Shown here one piece after another: positions 46,323-57,712 of a DNA stretch of 64,000 nt. Location of the stretch: NCBI RefSeq assembly GCF_030247185.1, contig NC_080572.1, positions 156,491,080-156,555,079 on the forward strand, in the 5' to 3' direction. Every line of letters starts with the position of its first letter. Position 1 is the stretch's first letter. The notes beneath the pieces are model-generated. The model ran no database searches and was not told the origin of the DNA. It saw nothing but the letters and a program-made list of their open reading frames with translations. The position numbers and the translations under genes were made by a program. This DNA comes from Malaya genurostris. Taxonomy: Eukaryota; Arthropoda; Insecta; Diptera; Culicidae.

Positions 46323-47404
46323 ACGCGTCTGCTATTTCTGTAACTCACTTTTGCAGTGAGCGTCGCCCGATCAACATCTCGTCTTAAAAATCGTGTTGCT
46401 TCGCGATAACTCAATTTATTTACACGTTTAAACATGGAATCTTTTCGTAAAGGTTTGTACTTTAACAATACTTTATCATATTTTGTCTAGAAAACATTTT
46501 TCCATTTTTTAAATATGTGTTGAAGTTTTGATAATTTTTCGGATTTTCAATAATTAAAACTAAATTTGAAAAGGCCTAAAATTGCATCTAGTTCCACTTA
46601 GATTTATTCTAATATTGTCAATTGTAAAAAGTAACAAACTAAAAATCGCAACAATTTGCTTAAGTTGCGCGTGCAAGCATGAATTATGCGTGTTTACGCG
46701 CGTCCAGACTGGTAGTCGGAAATAGGATAGAAATATCTTTCATATATTTGCATACGTGCATAGCATGTATAGTAATAATCCATGGGGTATTCCACACAAA
46801 GCCTTTTTTCAACAGCCTGTACAATATAACAAAGATACAAAAATTCGTCCAAGGCATAAATGTACGGTTTTTTCTTAGGTTACAAATAAGCGATTCCATA
46901 AAACAATACGATAGAGTGACTGATACTGATTGATCAAATGCAATGCGACTAAGTGACATATTGTAATGATTTATTAGGTAACATTAACTACCTAATTGAT
47001 TGATTAGGTTGTAAAAAGTATTGGGAAAAGTTACTCATTTAAATGCTAACTTTGTAGTTGATACTTAGGTAATACAGATAAATTCTATGTAGGTAAATCA
47101 AAATAAAACTGTTTTTAAAATAAAGCGAATATCTATTTAAACTATTTTTTTACATTATTCATATCTTCAGCAAAAATACTTGAAATGTTTTTTTCTTTGA
47201 TATGAGATAGAAAAAAAAATTTTTCGTCATAAACAAAATTATTTTTTTTCGAAATCGGTACTACACCTTTAACAAATATTAAGGTACTACTTTCAAAAGA
47301 AGCTTTATATAATTTTGTAAAACTTCTTCGAAGACACGTTAGCTCTTAAAAAACAGTGAAAGTACAGACTTTTGGCCGTCTTTTTCCAGTTTTGGACCAC
47401 TGTG
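46323..47404. other. Spacer of the fold-back element, with a second CACAGTG-type end
   Basis: Between the arms. The right boundary reads TTTTGGACCACTGTG ending at 47404, i.e. CACAGTGGTCCAAAA on the minus strand, exactly where arm homology breaks; the matching left terminus is missing at 46322. A diverged direct copy of arm sequence ('AATTAAAACTAA', 'TTCCACTTAGATTT') is also present at 46550-46610. No gene. Confidence 0.55.
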
Positions 47405-49315
47405 CGCCCTCTGTTTCTTAACCATTCATGGTTTCAGCATGACCATAGTGAAAATGAGTCACACGAATAGTACTCAAGATATTCTCATTGGAAAATAAAT
47501 TGGATAAGATACATGTTCTCCTATAAGTATTATTAAAGTTTGCTGCATTAAGTTGCATATTTCGCTTCGGCACAAGGTTTTCTAGGTAAGAAGTAAAATT
47601 ATGCATAAATTTTCCAGAAAATATGATGTTACGGAAGAGAATGAAAAAAAGAAGTAAATATTGTGGGAAACGGAGTAAAAAAGGGGTGTGGGAACCAAAT
47701 GTTTGAAAACGACAGAGATCTAATTAGTTGCCATCGAGATGGTGAAAAAACAGGGAAAGGGGAACGAAAAAGTTAGTGGCAAAAAAAAAATCTTGTTAAT
47801 TCCAATGAAGATGGTGGACAGGGACGGAACTTTCCAGAAAATAATAAACTTATGCATTAGCTTCTACAAAATTATGAAATTTTATATTTTCTACAATTAT
47901 TCCAAACGAAGTATGCATAAAGAAATAACTCGAAACAAGTTATGACTAGAAAACTAGTTTTAAGGGGGTTGCCATAATTCAGTAATTAAAACTAACTTTG
48001 AAAAGACATAAAAAAAAGTTCCACCGAGTTGCACTTAGATTTTTTTGTATGATATTGGGCACATCTTTTCCTATAAATTTTGTAAAAATCAGCTGCATAA
48101 AGTTGCATATTTCGCTTCGGTGCAATGTTTTATCCTAGGTAAAAAAAGGTAAAATGTTCCATAACTTTGCCAGGAAAGAACAAACCTATGCAACAAAAAT
48201 GTGCGATTTTATAAATTCTAAAATTATTCCAAACATAACATAACATATGCATAACAAAATAAATCGAAACAATTTATGAATAAAAAACTGATTTTAAGGG
48301 GGTTGCCATAAAAACGCTTTGTATATCCGAAACGGTGCGACCTAGACTTTTGGTATATTTGACAAAGTAAATTATTTTAAATAGTTCTAAAACTTTGTAG
48401 AAGAAAAAAAAATTCTATCTCTTCAGAAAAAAAGTTATGGTTACATTTTTTGTCAAAGTAGGCCATGAACAATTAATGATAGGATCAAATTACGCGGTAT
48501 ATATTTGTAAATAATTTCTTCAAAGCAACTATATGCATTAAAAGAACGGTTTGGCAGCTACTGATTTATGTCCACGTTTTTATTGATTCGAACCACTGTG
48601 CATCGTAGTTGGAGGACTCAACCAATGATCCGTCCCGATGACATCAACGATAGACACTCTGTGTTCGGAGATCCAAATTTGTAGTTCCAGCTATTCTTCG
48701 ATACGCATTAATCACTAGCTGCAGTTGACCAGGTACAGGAAAGACTTATGATCAAACCGACTATCTTTCGAGCAGTACGATTTAGCGTGATACGAATAGT
48801 CTTGTCTCGGTTGATTGCGTAGCAGGTAGTTTACCCTTATTCGAAGATTGTTGATGGAATCCTTCCCCAAAGAAATAAATTCGGCGAACATTATTTAGGG
48901 GCAGCAGTGCGCTTATTTCCGTAGTCGATTGGCCGCGCATAGCTCGTTGTATCATTCCCATGTTCTCCTCGTTGATTTGAGCCGAGCTATTAATCTACAA
49001 CGGATCTATAACTCAGCAGTGGGTGGTGTCGTCACAATGCCCGCTGCGATCGAAATGTTGCCCCTGACCGAAAAGAATAAAAGTTATTGGAAGAGAAAGT
49101 TGGAGATATAACAACATTTACTTCTCTTTGGCAATCAGTATAAAGTGCGTAACCAAGGTAACTGTTATTCCAAGTCAAATATTTATCAACTTATGATGCC
49201 AGTTTCAAATTTTTTCATGCGATTTCGTTTTGACATTACCAGTTACTGAGGGGTGGTAGTCAAATTTACGATACAGTTTTGGAAGGCGAGTGGCAGGTCG
49301 TGTCGTCGATTCAAT

Positions 49316-49650
49316 GGTAGTGTAATTGTGCGAAAAAGTGATCATGTTTTGAGACGAATCGATTAGTAGATAATCAGAAACATGACGAACTGTAAATCTT
49401 GAGACGAAAATTTGTCCTAAATTGAAAAGTGAGTTTATTTTAAGTGAAAAAAAAACGATAAACGAAGAACTTAAAACCATTTCTTTCAATAGGAAAGTGT
49501 GACAATAGCTTTTATAATCATTTTAAAACATTTCACAATTTGGTTCAGGTAGGTTGTAGAATATTATTCATGTTCAAAGTAATGAGGTGAAGGGATGAGA
49601 TGGAAATAGGAGCTCAGATGAAATAGGGAGCCGTTGCCCTATAACATGAT
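49316..49650. other. No gene recognised
   Basis: AT-rich, non-coding, no repeat recognised. Confidence 0.4.
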
Positions 49651-50135
49651 TATTATTTTGTGTGTTTGTTTTCATCAGGAAACGCAAGCATAAAACACGA
49701 TTCAGACGATCAACCAATTTCAGTCGACGTCAGTATTGATTCACGCGTTTTTTTAGAACGGCCAATAAGCCATCCATCAACATTCACTTGGAAGAGTAAT
49801 TTCGAATGACTCGGTACTTTCTGAGAGTAAGTCATAATAGTAAACGGCAGAGAAAAGTTTTCTCTTTCGTCTGGTGTTAAGTTTAATACTCTATTCTTCA
49901 TTGCTCGCTTTCTTTCAAAAGTGGAAGACAGGTGGCTTATTGGCCGTTCTAAAAAAACGCGTGAATTTATTAATTTTTTTAGCCGAGTTATGCTCACGTA
50001 CCCGACGTTCAAATGTTCCGCGAACTTGGCGTAGTGTCCCTTCATATGAATTCCTAACAATGTTGCTCTTCCGTAACCGTTCCATGCCGGTGATAGTCGC
50101 CTAATGACACGTGTGAATATTATTTACATATTGTT
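49651..50135 (+). repeat. Repeat unit A copy interrupted by a hairpin insert
   Basis: Unit A sequence (GTTTTCATCAGGAAACGCAA ... 'GCCGAGTTATGCTCACG' ... 'GTTCCATGCCGGTGATAG') is split by the insert at 49739-49966. Confidence 0.7.
49739..49966. mobile_element. 228-bp MITE with about 33-base inverted ends
   Basis: Left end ATTCACGCGTTTTTTTAGAA, continuing CGGCCAATAAGCCA; the right end is its exact complement. It interrupts unit A in a T-rich stretch. The target duplication is ambiguous. Confidence 0.75.
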
Positions 50136-50429
50136 TTGCTTTGATCAGAAAATGTATACACTATCCGATGGATTTTGTTTAATAAATAAATAAATAATTA
50201 TTGGCCGCCCATTTTTCACTAAACCCCGCTTGTGAGGAATTCTAGCAACCGTCAGAAGGCTGGCTGCATTCCGGCTGCTGTCAAAATTGTCCAGGCGAAA
50301 TTGCGTTGATTCTGGCAGAACTCCGGCAAAAATGGCTGGCAGACATAGCCAGCCGTCTGGAGGGAAATCTGCCCACCACGAACAAGTGGGGCCCGCCATT
50401 GCACGTCATTACCGTTTGAATATCACTCA
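50136..50429. repeat. Repeat unit with an inverted partner at 60735-60825
   Basis: 'CCCGCTTGTGAGGAATTCT' to 'GTCCAGGCGAAATTGCG' (50217-50307) recurs in reverse complement at about 60740-60825. A (TAAA)n-like run lies at 50179-50195. Non-coding. Confidence 0.65.
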
Positions 50430-51018
50430 AATAAAAATTCACGTTCGATTCACTTGAAAAATTACGTAAAACGGTTTCAAATTTCAAATTGAATATTTTA
50501 TGTGCCGAAAATGAATGTTATACGAACATCCTATAAAAAGAGTTGAGTCATCACATAAGGTTTACGTGAATTGACCAAGCGTCAAACAATCTACGTGAAT
50601 TTCCACTGTGAAAAACTCGATTTCGAAAATGGGGAACAGTGGCCCTCAAAGTGTAAGTAGTGTAAATATTTGCGAAAAATGTTGTTTAATTACAATTTTT
50701 TACTATATCGACCGGACCATTCCAGCATGAAAGTTTCCACGTGTTCGACTGGATCGAGTGCCTGCGTGAGCCCGGAAATGTACTTGCTCCTGCCGAATGC
50801 TTCAAACAGGCCGTTGGTCCACCGAAAAACAAGTTAAATCGGTATGAAGCTAGAGACACTGGACCCATGTCATGCGACCTCAATCTGGGAGTTCTCGGAT
50901 CTCGACTTCGGCTTCGGTTGGATAGCAGCGACAACAAAAACGATATCTGGGGGCTTGTCGATTCGAGATCCCACAACTTTATTAGTTGCTTTTTATTTTC
51001 AGCCTTTGAAATTCTATG
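50430..51018 (+). pseudogene. Captured 5' end of an MBT-repeat gene, copy 2
   Basis: Exon 1 (50629-50652) reads MGNSGPQS with a GTAAGT donor at 50653. The intron ends in CCATTCCAG (50725). Exon 2 begins HESFHVFDWIECLREPGNVL and continues 'APAECFKQAVGPPKNK', then in shifting frames 'MKLETLDPCHATSI' and 'GSRLRLRLDSSDNKNDIWGL', the order of an MBT repeat: N-terminal arm, FKxGMKLE-type motif, then the aromatic-cage region. Frameshifts near 50840 and 50880 kill it. The homology extends about 200 bases upstream of the ATG into a region shared with the other copy at 38.3-38.7 kb, so exon, intron and upstream DNA were duplicated together. Intact family members bind methylated histone tails in chromatin repression. 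Confidence 0.75.
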
Positions 51019-51317
51019 CTAATTTTCTGAAATAAATGGTTTATTTTTCGTGGTATTTTTCATTTCATAGATTTATATTAAAATCTGAAAATCTCTCTTT
51101 TGACTTCAACCAATATATAAAATAGTAATTCTCTCGTATCTAAATTAGATATGAACTGATAGGTAAATGTGATATGAACAGTACATTACGTTTTATCTAT
51201 GAAACACGAAACTTTTACTGGATTATGCATTGAACAGCTTTTAAATGTCAGTCCATTAAACCTCCGTGGAAGTAGAATGGAAAAATTGCACATAACTTTT
51301 CACGTAATTATAACATG
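51019..51317. other. No gene recognised
   Basis: AT-rich, non-coding. Confidence 0.4.
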
Positions 51318-52150
51318 ATTATTATTTTGTGTGTTTGTGTTCATGAGGAAACGCAAGCATTAAACAGGATTCAGACGATCAATCAACTTCGGTCGACGCC
51401 AAGATTAAGATTTATTAGTTTTTTTGAGCCGAATATTGCTTATTAGTTATTAGTTTTTTTGAGCCGAATATTGCTCACGTACCCGACGTTAAAATGTTCC
51501 GTGAACTTGACGTAGTGTCCCTTCATATGAATTCATAACAATCAATGTTGCTGTTCCGTAGCCGTTCCATGCCGTTGATAGTCGCCTAATGACACGTGTG
51601 AATCGCTTTTCCATGTTGTTTTGCTTAAATCAGGAAATATATACACTATCCAGCGCGGTGACAAGGATAAGGCTCTCAAGCAAGTGCTATCGTACCCAAC
51701 ATCTGGGGCATTTGGTGGGCAATCAGAGTGCTTAGAGTATGGTAAACAAACATTCGAGCATTTCAAATCGAGTAAAATCTTAATTTTCTTTCGTAGTGAT
51801 GATATTTTGATCGATAATTTGTGGGAAGTGCGGTAAAGGGTACTGAATAAACAAGTAGTTTGTAATACCCAATTTTTTGTTAGCCATTCTTCTTCATTGT
51901 TTTGGTTTTTGCAGAATGATGCTGGCCACAGTTACATGACGTCATAGCAGGAGGCTGACAACATCCGATGGATTTTGTTTAAAAAATAAATAAATAAATA
52001 AATATTGATCACCCATTTTTCACTAGGGTCGCCGTTCATTTTTCATCGGGCATTGAGCAATTTGACGTCTCTGTTACTCACACCGATGCAGAGTGCTCAG
52101 ATCTATTCATATACGAAATTACAATGTGTGCGAGCCGAAGTCAAAGTTTG
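51318..52150 (+). repeat. Repeat unit A copy, with 35-base duplication and an insert
   Basis: Unit A recurs with 'TTATTAGTTTTTTTGAGCCG' duplicated in tandem (51415 and 51450). Between 51645 and 51970 an unrelated stretch is inserted, followed by (AAAT)n and the unit's normal end. Unit B ('TTTGACGTCTCTGTTACTCA' to 'CCGAAGTCAAAGTTTG') follows, up to the hAT element. Confidence 0.65.
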
Positions 52151-52157
52151 TTGTGGG

Positions 52158-53351
52158 CAGAGATGCCATTTATACAGATTTATCTGTATTATACAGATTT
52201 TTACATGCGCATACAGATTTAATACAGAGTACAGATTTTATACAGATTTCTCCAATTAAATACAGATTTATGCAGATACCACAAAAAGTAAGAAAGAAAT
52301 AATGAAACTTTTCCGTCTGAGCGTGATTGATTGCCCATATTAAAATGAAAATTTTTTCGTGCAGCGTCATGAAACTTTATTGTCAGACTGAAAAGTTGTA
52401 CACGCTTAGAAAAAGTTACTCAAAGTTTGAGTACTAGTTACTCATTTTCAAATGATATATGCAAACGTCAAAAATTGAGTAGTTATCATCAATGATATTG
52501 AGTAACTCCTACTCTAAATTTGAGTTTAACGCAAAATCTCGTTTTATAGTTACTATTCGCATTCGCGATAAGTCTAAAAGTTGTAATAACCATTTGTAGC
52601 AACAGGTTGTATTTTTTGTTAGTGAGACGCGTATTTCGAGGGTGAGTCGATCAACACAAACGGTGTTGTGTCTGCAAAAACCGGAATGATCAGCTTCGTG
52701 TTGTGCTTTAGAATGGAAACGAATATGCTCAAATGTCATTTATGAGGAATAAGTGTATGATTGGTGCCTGAGCATAACACACTACTCCAAGCGACCACCA
52801 CTTGATACAGTATTGAGTTCAATTATTTAACATTTTAATACAATACACTCAGAAAAGGAGCAATTTTTTTGCAAATTTGGTATATGTGAAATAAAATCTC
52901 ACACAAAATTTGAGTGATAGTTACTCTGTTTTTGTACATGTACGAATAAAGTATTACTCAGTAAATGAGTAGATTTTACCCAAATATCGTTTCCAGTGGA
53001 AGAACTCAAATTTGAGTAACTTCGGAGTTACTCTAAATTAGAGTTGTTCCACTTTTTCTGTAGATGAGTGAGATCTTACTCATTTTTGAGTAACTATTTT
53101 TAAACGTGTATGACCTGACTTGACGTTGCGTATTGGGCGTTTGAATTCCAAGTCATCATTTTCAAACGAAAAAAGTATATGGATTTACAATTCAATTGTG
53201 GTTGATACCAAAAACAATTAAATTTCGTCGTTGAATGTTCTTGTCAGTGCGGCACGGACTTACGATATAAAGGACAGATAGAATTACAGATAAATACAGA
53301 TTTTTTATACAAAGCAATACAGATTTTCTATGAAAATATCTGGCATCTCTG
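52158..53351. mobile_element. hAT-type non-autonomous element, TSD GTTGTGGG
   Basis: Ends CAGAGATGCCATTTATACAG and (reverse) CAGAGATGCCAGATATTTTC. The exact 8-base duplication GTTGTGGG (52150-52157, 53352-53359) is typical of hAT. An uninterrupted copy of the site, in reverse, lies near 55715-55735. 'TACAGATTT' motifs repeat in the ends. No transposase. Confidence 0.92.
52401..53108. mobile_element. 708-bp TA-flanked MITE nested in the hAT element
   Basis: Ends CACGCTTAGAAAAAGTTACTC and a near complement (TGAGTAACTATTTTTAAACGTG), flanked by TA. 'GAGTAACT' and 'AGTTACTC' words recur throughout. Tc1/mariner-like, non-autonomous. Confidence 0.8.
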
Positions 53352-53359
53352 GTTGTGGG

Positions 53360-53682
53360 TTCAATTTTACACTGAGGTAAAAGATTTTTGACTCATAATC
53401 ATACACTGCGAAAAATGCATATAGAATTTCGTAAGCTATGAACTAATGAACCAATTATAAGACAGTTCCATTACGTGATATAGAGTTTCATGAACGATTT
53501 TATGTCTTTCTCAACTGTTCTCTTGGCATTGCAGTGTTTTTTATTGCATATATGTCTTCAATAATTGGCACGCTGCAGCTCGAGAAAATTCACTGGGTTA
53601 TTTCGACATACTCACACTAGCATTAACCTTTCAACTGCTGAGAATAGCCACACCAACACATTCGCACGTGGATTGGACTATT
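53360..53682 (+). repeat. Repeat unit C, copy 1
   Basis: From 'TTCAATTTTACACTGAGGTA' to 'CAACACATTCGCACGTGG'; matched at 59030-59590, where a MITE is inserted. Non-coding. Confidence 0.75.
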
Positions 53683-54062
53683 AGGCTTTCTGACAGCTCA
53701 CTTACAATCACAAATGCAAACGAGATTGGTTTGTTTTCATCAGGAAACGCATGCCTTGAACACGATTCAGACGATCATTCAACTTCGGCCGACGTAAAGA
53801 TTAATTTATTATTTTTTTTAGCCGAATATTGCACACGTACCCGACGTTAATATGTTCCGTGAACTTGACGTAGTGCCCCTCCATATGAATTGCTTACAAT
53901 TAATGTTGTTTTTCCGTGACCGTTCCATGCCGGTGATAGTCGCCTGATGCTACGTGTGAATCGCTTTTACATATTGTTTTGTTTTCATCAGGAAACTTAT
54001 TGGCCTACCATTTTTCACTAGGGCCGCCGTTAATTTTTCATCGGGCATAGAAACCTCAATTA
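53683..54062 (+). repeat. Repeat unit A copy
   Basis: TTAGGCTTTCTGACAGCTCA to 'GGGCATAGAAACCTCAAT'. Same internal order as the 15.3-kb copies. Confidence 0.8.
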
Positions 54063-55020
54063 GGCTTTTTATCGTGACGACACAAATGAACAAGTATTCA
54101 TCCTTGACAGTTCAGCGGTACTGTTTACAAACAAGCTTAAACAAAAATCGAAGAGCACATCTCAAACAATCATCTTTACACTTTACAACTAGTCACTTTT
54201 ATTTAATAAATATTAAAAACGAACCGTATTCAATCGTGACCAAATGTTTTAAAACTTTATTTAGGCGATACGGACCGTAAATGGTCTGATCCAATTTGTC
54301 AATAAACAAACAAAAGAAATTTCTGTTTACAAACAGTACTGCTGGACTGTCAAAAAGTATTCATCCGATTGAGGTTAGCAGTGACGGTAAAAAACCTAAT
54401 ATCACGTCACGATGTAAAATACCTGGTGATCACGTTTTTCTATGTGTTAGTGCGGTTGTCATTTTATTTTGGAATAACAGAGAGGCGTGAAGAAGAAAAA
54501 ACATAAACAAATGACGTTTCGGGAGTTGCTTTTATGGAAATATTTAGAGTTGGTTCTGTTTGCGAAAATATTGACAGTGAAACGCGGTGTTTTGTTCCGG
54601 GATGTTTCAATCGTTTTCATCACCTGCATTTGAAATGCCACCCACAGCACAATCACTCCATTATCCATAATAACTGAAATAGATACCACAGTGCGATCCG
54701 CCAAATCCTTCCTCCAACTAAATGAACAGAATCGGATGTGTGTACAATTTTCTATATTTCGACGTTACCTTGCAAGCCCTTGAAGAAAAAATGTCCAGAT
54801 TTTCAATTAGTGCCAAAGATTCGCCAGGCTGCGCGACAACTGGAGTAACTTAGAAGTGAAATCCAGATCTGAAATGGTCGTTTGTTTATGTTTACATGCT
54901 TGAATCCCGGCGCGCCATACTTATTTTCGTGAGAAAATTACCAACACAACCAAAACTGTCTTACCACGCCACCAGTGTATTTTACGTCGTGATATCACGT
55001 AATGGAACTGGCTTCTACTT
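54063..55020. other. No gene recognised
   Basis: AT-rich, with short open frames on both strands but no familiar motif. Confidence 0.4.
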
Positions 55021-55619
55021 CCCACATTATCGAAATGACGGAATGCGTAATGAATTCTTACTCGACTGCATGATTTTTCAGTGCTCGATCGGTTCAGTGC
55101 TAGAATTTTCGCCTGAGTTGGCAGCTCGATCAACCTGATTGACAGTGACATTATAAATGTCATTGAATATTCGCTCATTTTATGAATGTGTTAGTGTGAA
55201 ATTTAAGCGACTTAAGCCATTTCACTACACTCCAGCTAGAGGAATGGATGATGCTGACTAAGGTAGGCCGTTTTGTTCATTTCCAGCGAATTTCAATAGT
55301 TTATATTGGGATTCTAAGAAGAACTGGTTATTTACTAGTTCTGTATATCCGAAAAACATGAAGTTTTAGATTTGTATATTCAGTTATATAATGTTTTCGT
55401 TTAAAAATAAACTGAAAATCAGCACGAAAACGTGCAAAATCAGGAAAGAAGAAGAAGAAGACGAATTGACAATTCAGTCCGGAATCGGTTGTTGCACTGG
55501 AGTTGGAATTGATTCGGAATTCATTATGATTACCACATGAAATTCCGAATGAAAATTTCTCGTCGATTCGGAATTGATTCGGAATCCATTCGGAATCCAT
55601 TCGGATCTGATAATGTGGG
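55021..55619. mobile_element. CCCACATTATC-family MITE, 599 bp, TSD TT
   Basis: Inverted ends CCCACATTATC ... GATAATGTGGG, flanked by TT on both sides. The right subterminal third repeats 'GATTCGGAAT' words on both strands, the kind of array to which transposases bind. Confidence 0.85.
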
Positions 55620-55836
55620 TTGGTTCATTAGTTCATAGCTTACGAAATTCTATATGCATTTTTCGCAGTGTATGATTATGAGTCAAAAATGTTTTACCTC
55701 AGTGTAAAATTGAACCCACAACAAACTTTGACTTCGGCTCGCACACATTCTAATTTCGTATATGAATAGATCTACGTACTCTGCATCGGTGTGAGTAACA
55801 GAGACGTCGAATTGCTCAATAGAAACCTCAATCAGG
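55620..55836 (-). repeat. Inverted parts of units C and B
   Basis: Reverse complement of the C and B junction; it contains the uninterrupted target of the hAT element ('GAACCCACAACAAACTTTGA'). Confidence 0.7.
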
Positions 55837-56472
55837 CTTTCTTACAACCACAAATGCAAATGAGATTGGTTTGTTTTCATCAGGAAACGCAAACATTAAA
55901 CAAGATTCAGACGATCAATCAACTTCGGTCGACGTCATGATTCATTTATTTTTTTTTGAGCCGAATATTGCGTTAAAATGTTCCGTGAACTTGACGTAGT
56001 GTCCCTTCATATGAATTACTTACAATTAAGAGCAATTCAGCAGCTAGAAGTTCTATATGGAAGATCTATAATACAACAGAAACTGGCACAAACGTATCCC
56101 CAGCAAGCCGTTCTAGTTTTATTTATTCGACCAGTTCTTCTGTCAAATTTAAAACTTATCTACGATGCCGTTCTATTTCTTGTTTTGAAATCCAGATTTA
56201 AATTTTGTAACTGAAATAAATTATGCATCTAGAACAAGAACACTACTGAATATGCCCTAATGTTGTTGTTTCGTAACCGTTCCATGCCAGTGATAGTCGC
56301 CTGATGCTACGTGTGAATCACTTTTACATATTGTTTTGTTTTCATCAGGAAACGTATTGGCCACCCATTTTTCACTTGAGCAATTTGACGTCTCAGTTAC
56401 TCACACCGATGTAGAGTGCGCAGATCTATTCATATACGAAATTAGAATGTGTGCGAGCCGAAGTCAAAGTTT
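55837..56472 (+). repeat. Repeat units A and B with a small insert
   Basis: Unit A starts near 55840; about 230 bases of other AT-rich DNA (56028-56255) are inserted. Unit A then ends at 'CACCCATTTTTCACT' and unit B runs to the next MITE. Confidence 0.65.
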
Positions 56473-56706
56473 CCCACATTATCGAAATGACGGAATGAGC
56501 AATGAATTCTTACTCGACTGCATGATTTTTCAGTGCTCGATCGGTTCAGTGCTAGAATTTTCGTCTGACACCACTGTATTAAACGTCATTAACTACATGT
56601 GAAAAACGTGAAAAAAGTAAAAAAAAGTTTGTGTTCATTCAGCTTCGGAGATAAATTTTGATTTTTATTATTATTATGATTATAAAACTTCATATTAGTT
56701 ATATAA

Positions 56707-57150
56707 ATGTCGAGAAGCACCCGATATAGAAGAGTGCAACGTGAAATCGATAGAGCCGTACGTTTACAGGAAAGTGGGGTTCCACTAATAAGACAACGTA
56801 ATGACAAAAGATCTGTGCTAATGGACGACATTGTTGTCTACGATGAAAATTTCGATGATTCTATGGATTTTCGGAACGAAACAGTGGAATTGTACGAGAC
56901 TGGACCGTTAGAAGATGATAATAATGTTATGGATCAATTATTGGATCGGGATGAAGAGAATGAATACGTAGTGGACAGTGATTCGGATGATGAATCTGCT
57001 ACTGTAGAAGTGTATGATGTAGCCAACAAATTCATATCGTGGTCTTCACATTACAATATATCAACAATAGCAGTAAATGATCTATTGAAATGGTTTCGCC
57101 AAGGTATTTTCCCTTCTTTACCTAACTCGATCAACGTAGAGCCGTGTTAA
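56707..57150 (+). CDS. Uncharacterised transposon-type protein, N-terminal fragment (147 aa)
   Basis: Starts MSRSTRYRRVQREIDRAVRL with a basic N-terminus, has a strongly acidic middle ('DRDEENEYVVDSDSDDES') and ends with 'FISWSSHYNISTIAVNDLLKWF', 'FPSLPNSI'. That last pattern (WA..FNI...A.N.LL..L....LP) recalls the N-terminal region of uncharacterised, probably transposon-borne proteins widespread in arthropods; I recall it by pattern only. The frame stops at TAA (57148-57150); an AATAAA follows at once. It may be the first exon or a truncated piece. It lies inside the longest CCCACATTATC element, so it may represent the protein of the family's autonomous parent. No catalytic domain is visible. 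Confidence 0.45.
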   Translation: MSRSTRYRRVQREIDRAVRLQESGVPLIRQRNDKRSVLMDDIVVYDENFDDSMDFRNETVELYETGPLEDDNNVMDQLLDRDEENEYVVDSDSDDESATVEVYDVANKFISWSSHYNISTIAVNDLLKWFRQGIFPSLPNSINVEPC

Positions 57151-57256
57151 ATAAAAATATAAATGGGAAGATGAACTCAACATGTTATTTTGCAGTTATT
57201 ATGAATTTATGTATAAATAAATATCGTTGAAATACAACCTCTATTTGCTCTATTTG

Positions 57257-57468
<212 letters not shown>

Positions 57469-57712
57469 AAACAAAACAAAAAGAAAAGAAAGAAGAAGAA
57501 TCTTAAACGTCAATTCATTTAGCTTTTCTTACTCGATTCTGAATGATTTCCAAACGAACCGGTTGTTGGAGATATTTCATTCGGAATCGGTTGTTGCACT
57601 GGAGTTGGAATTGATTCGGAATTCATTATGATTTCCACATGAAATTCCGAATGAAAATTTCTCGCCGATTCGGAATTGATTCGGAATCCATTCGGATCTG
57701 ATAATGTGGGTT

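Larger units (their letters stand above)
43572..48600. mobile_element. 5-kb fold-back element with CACAGTG ends and 5-bp TSD (Transib-like)
   Basis: Ends are CACAGTGGTTCGAATCAATA and its exact complement, with identity continuing for hundreds of bases: the right arm (48600 back to about 47405) matches the left arm 43572-44052 plus 45809-46322. The 5-base flanks are CATCG on both sides (43567-43571, 48601-48605). CACWATG-type termini and 5-base GC-rich duplications characterise Transib elements, the relatives of RAG1, and CACAGTG equals the V(D)J recombination-signal heptamer. No transposase is visible, so the assignment rests on ends and duplication only. Both arms contain diverged internal repeats with 'GGGGGTTGCCATAA'. 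Confidence 0.75.
41218..49308 (+). mobile_element. Outer element of a three-level nest, 8.1 kb, TSD ATTCAAT
   Basis: Inverted ends CGACGACACGACC (left, continuing AGGCACTCCG) and its complement at the right (preceded by CGAGTGGCA). ATTCAAT flanks both ends exactly (41211-41217, 49309-49315). About 3 kb is its own sequence, the rest later insertions. No transposase is recognised in the own portions (41218-43571, 48601-49308), so it is probably non-autonomous. The same ends occur at 44053-45808 and 61608. Confidence 0.85.

Noticed and set aside
51542..51836. Short frames in the insert within a unit A copy
   Set aside because: No recognisable domain, both strands open, surrounded by repeats.
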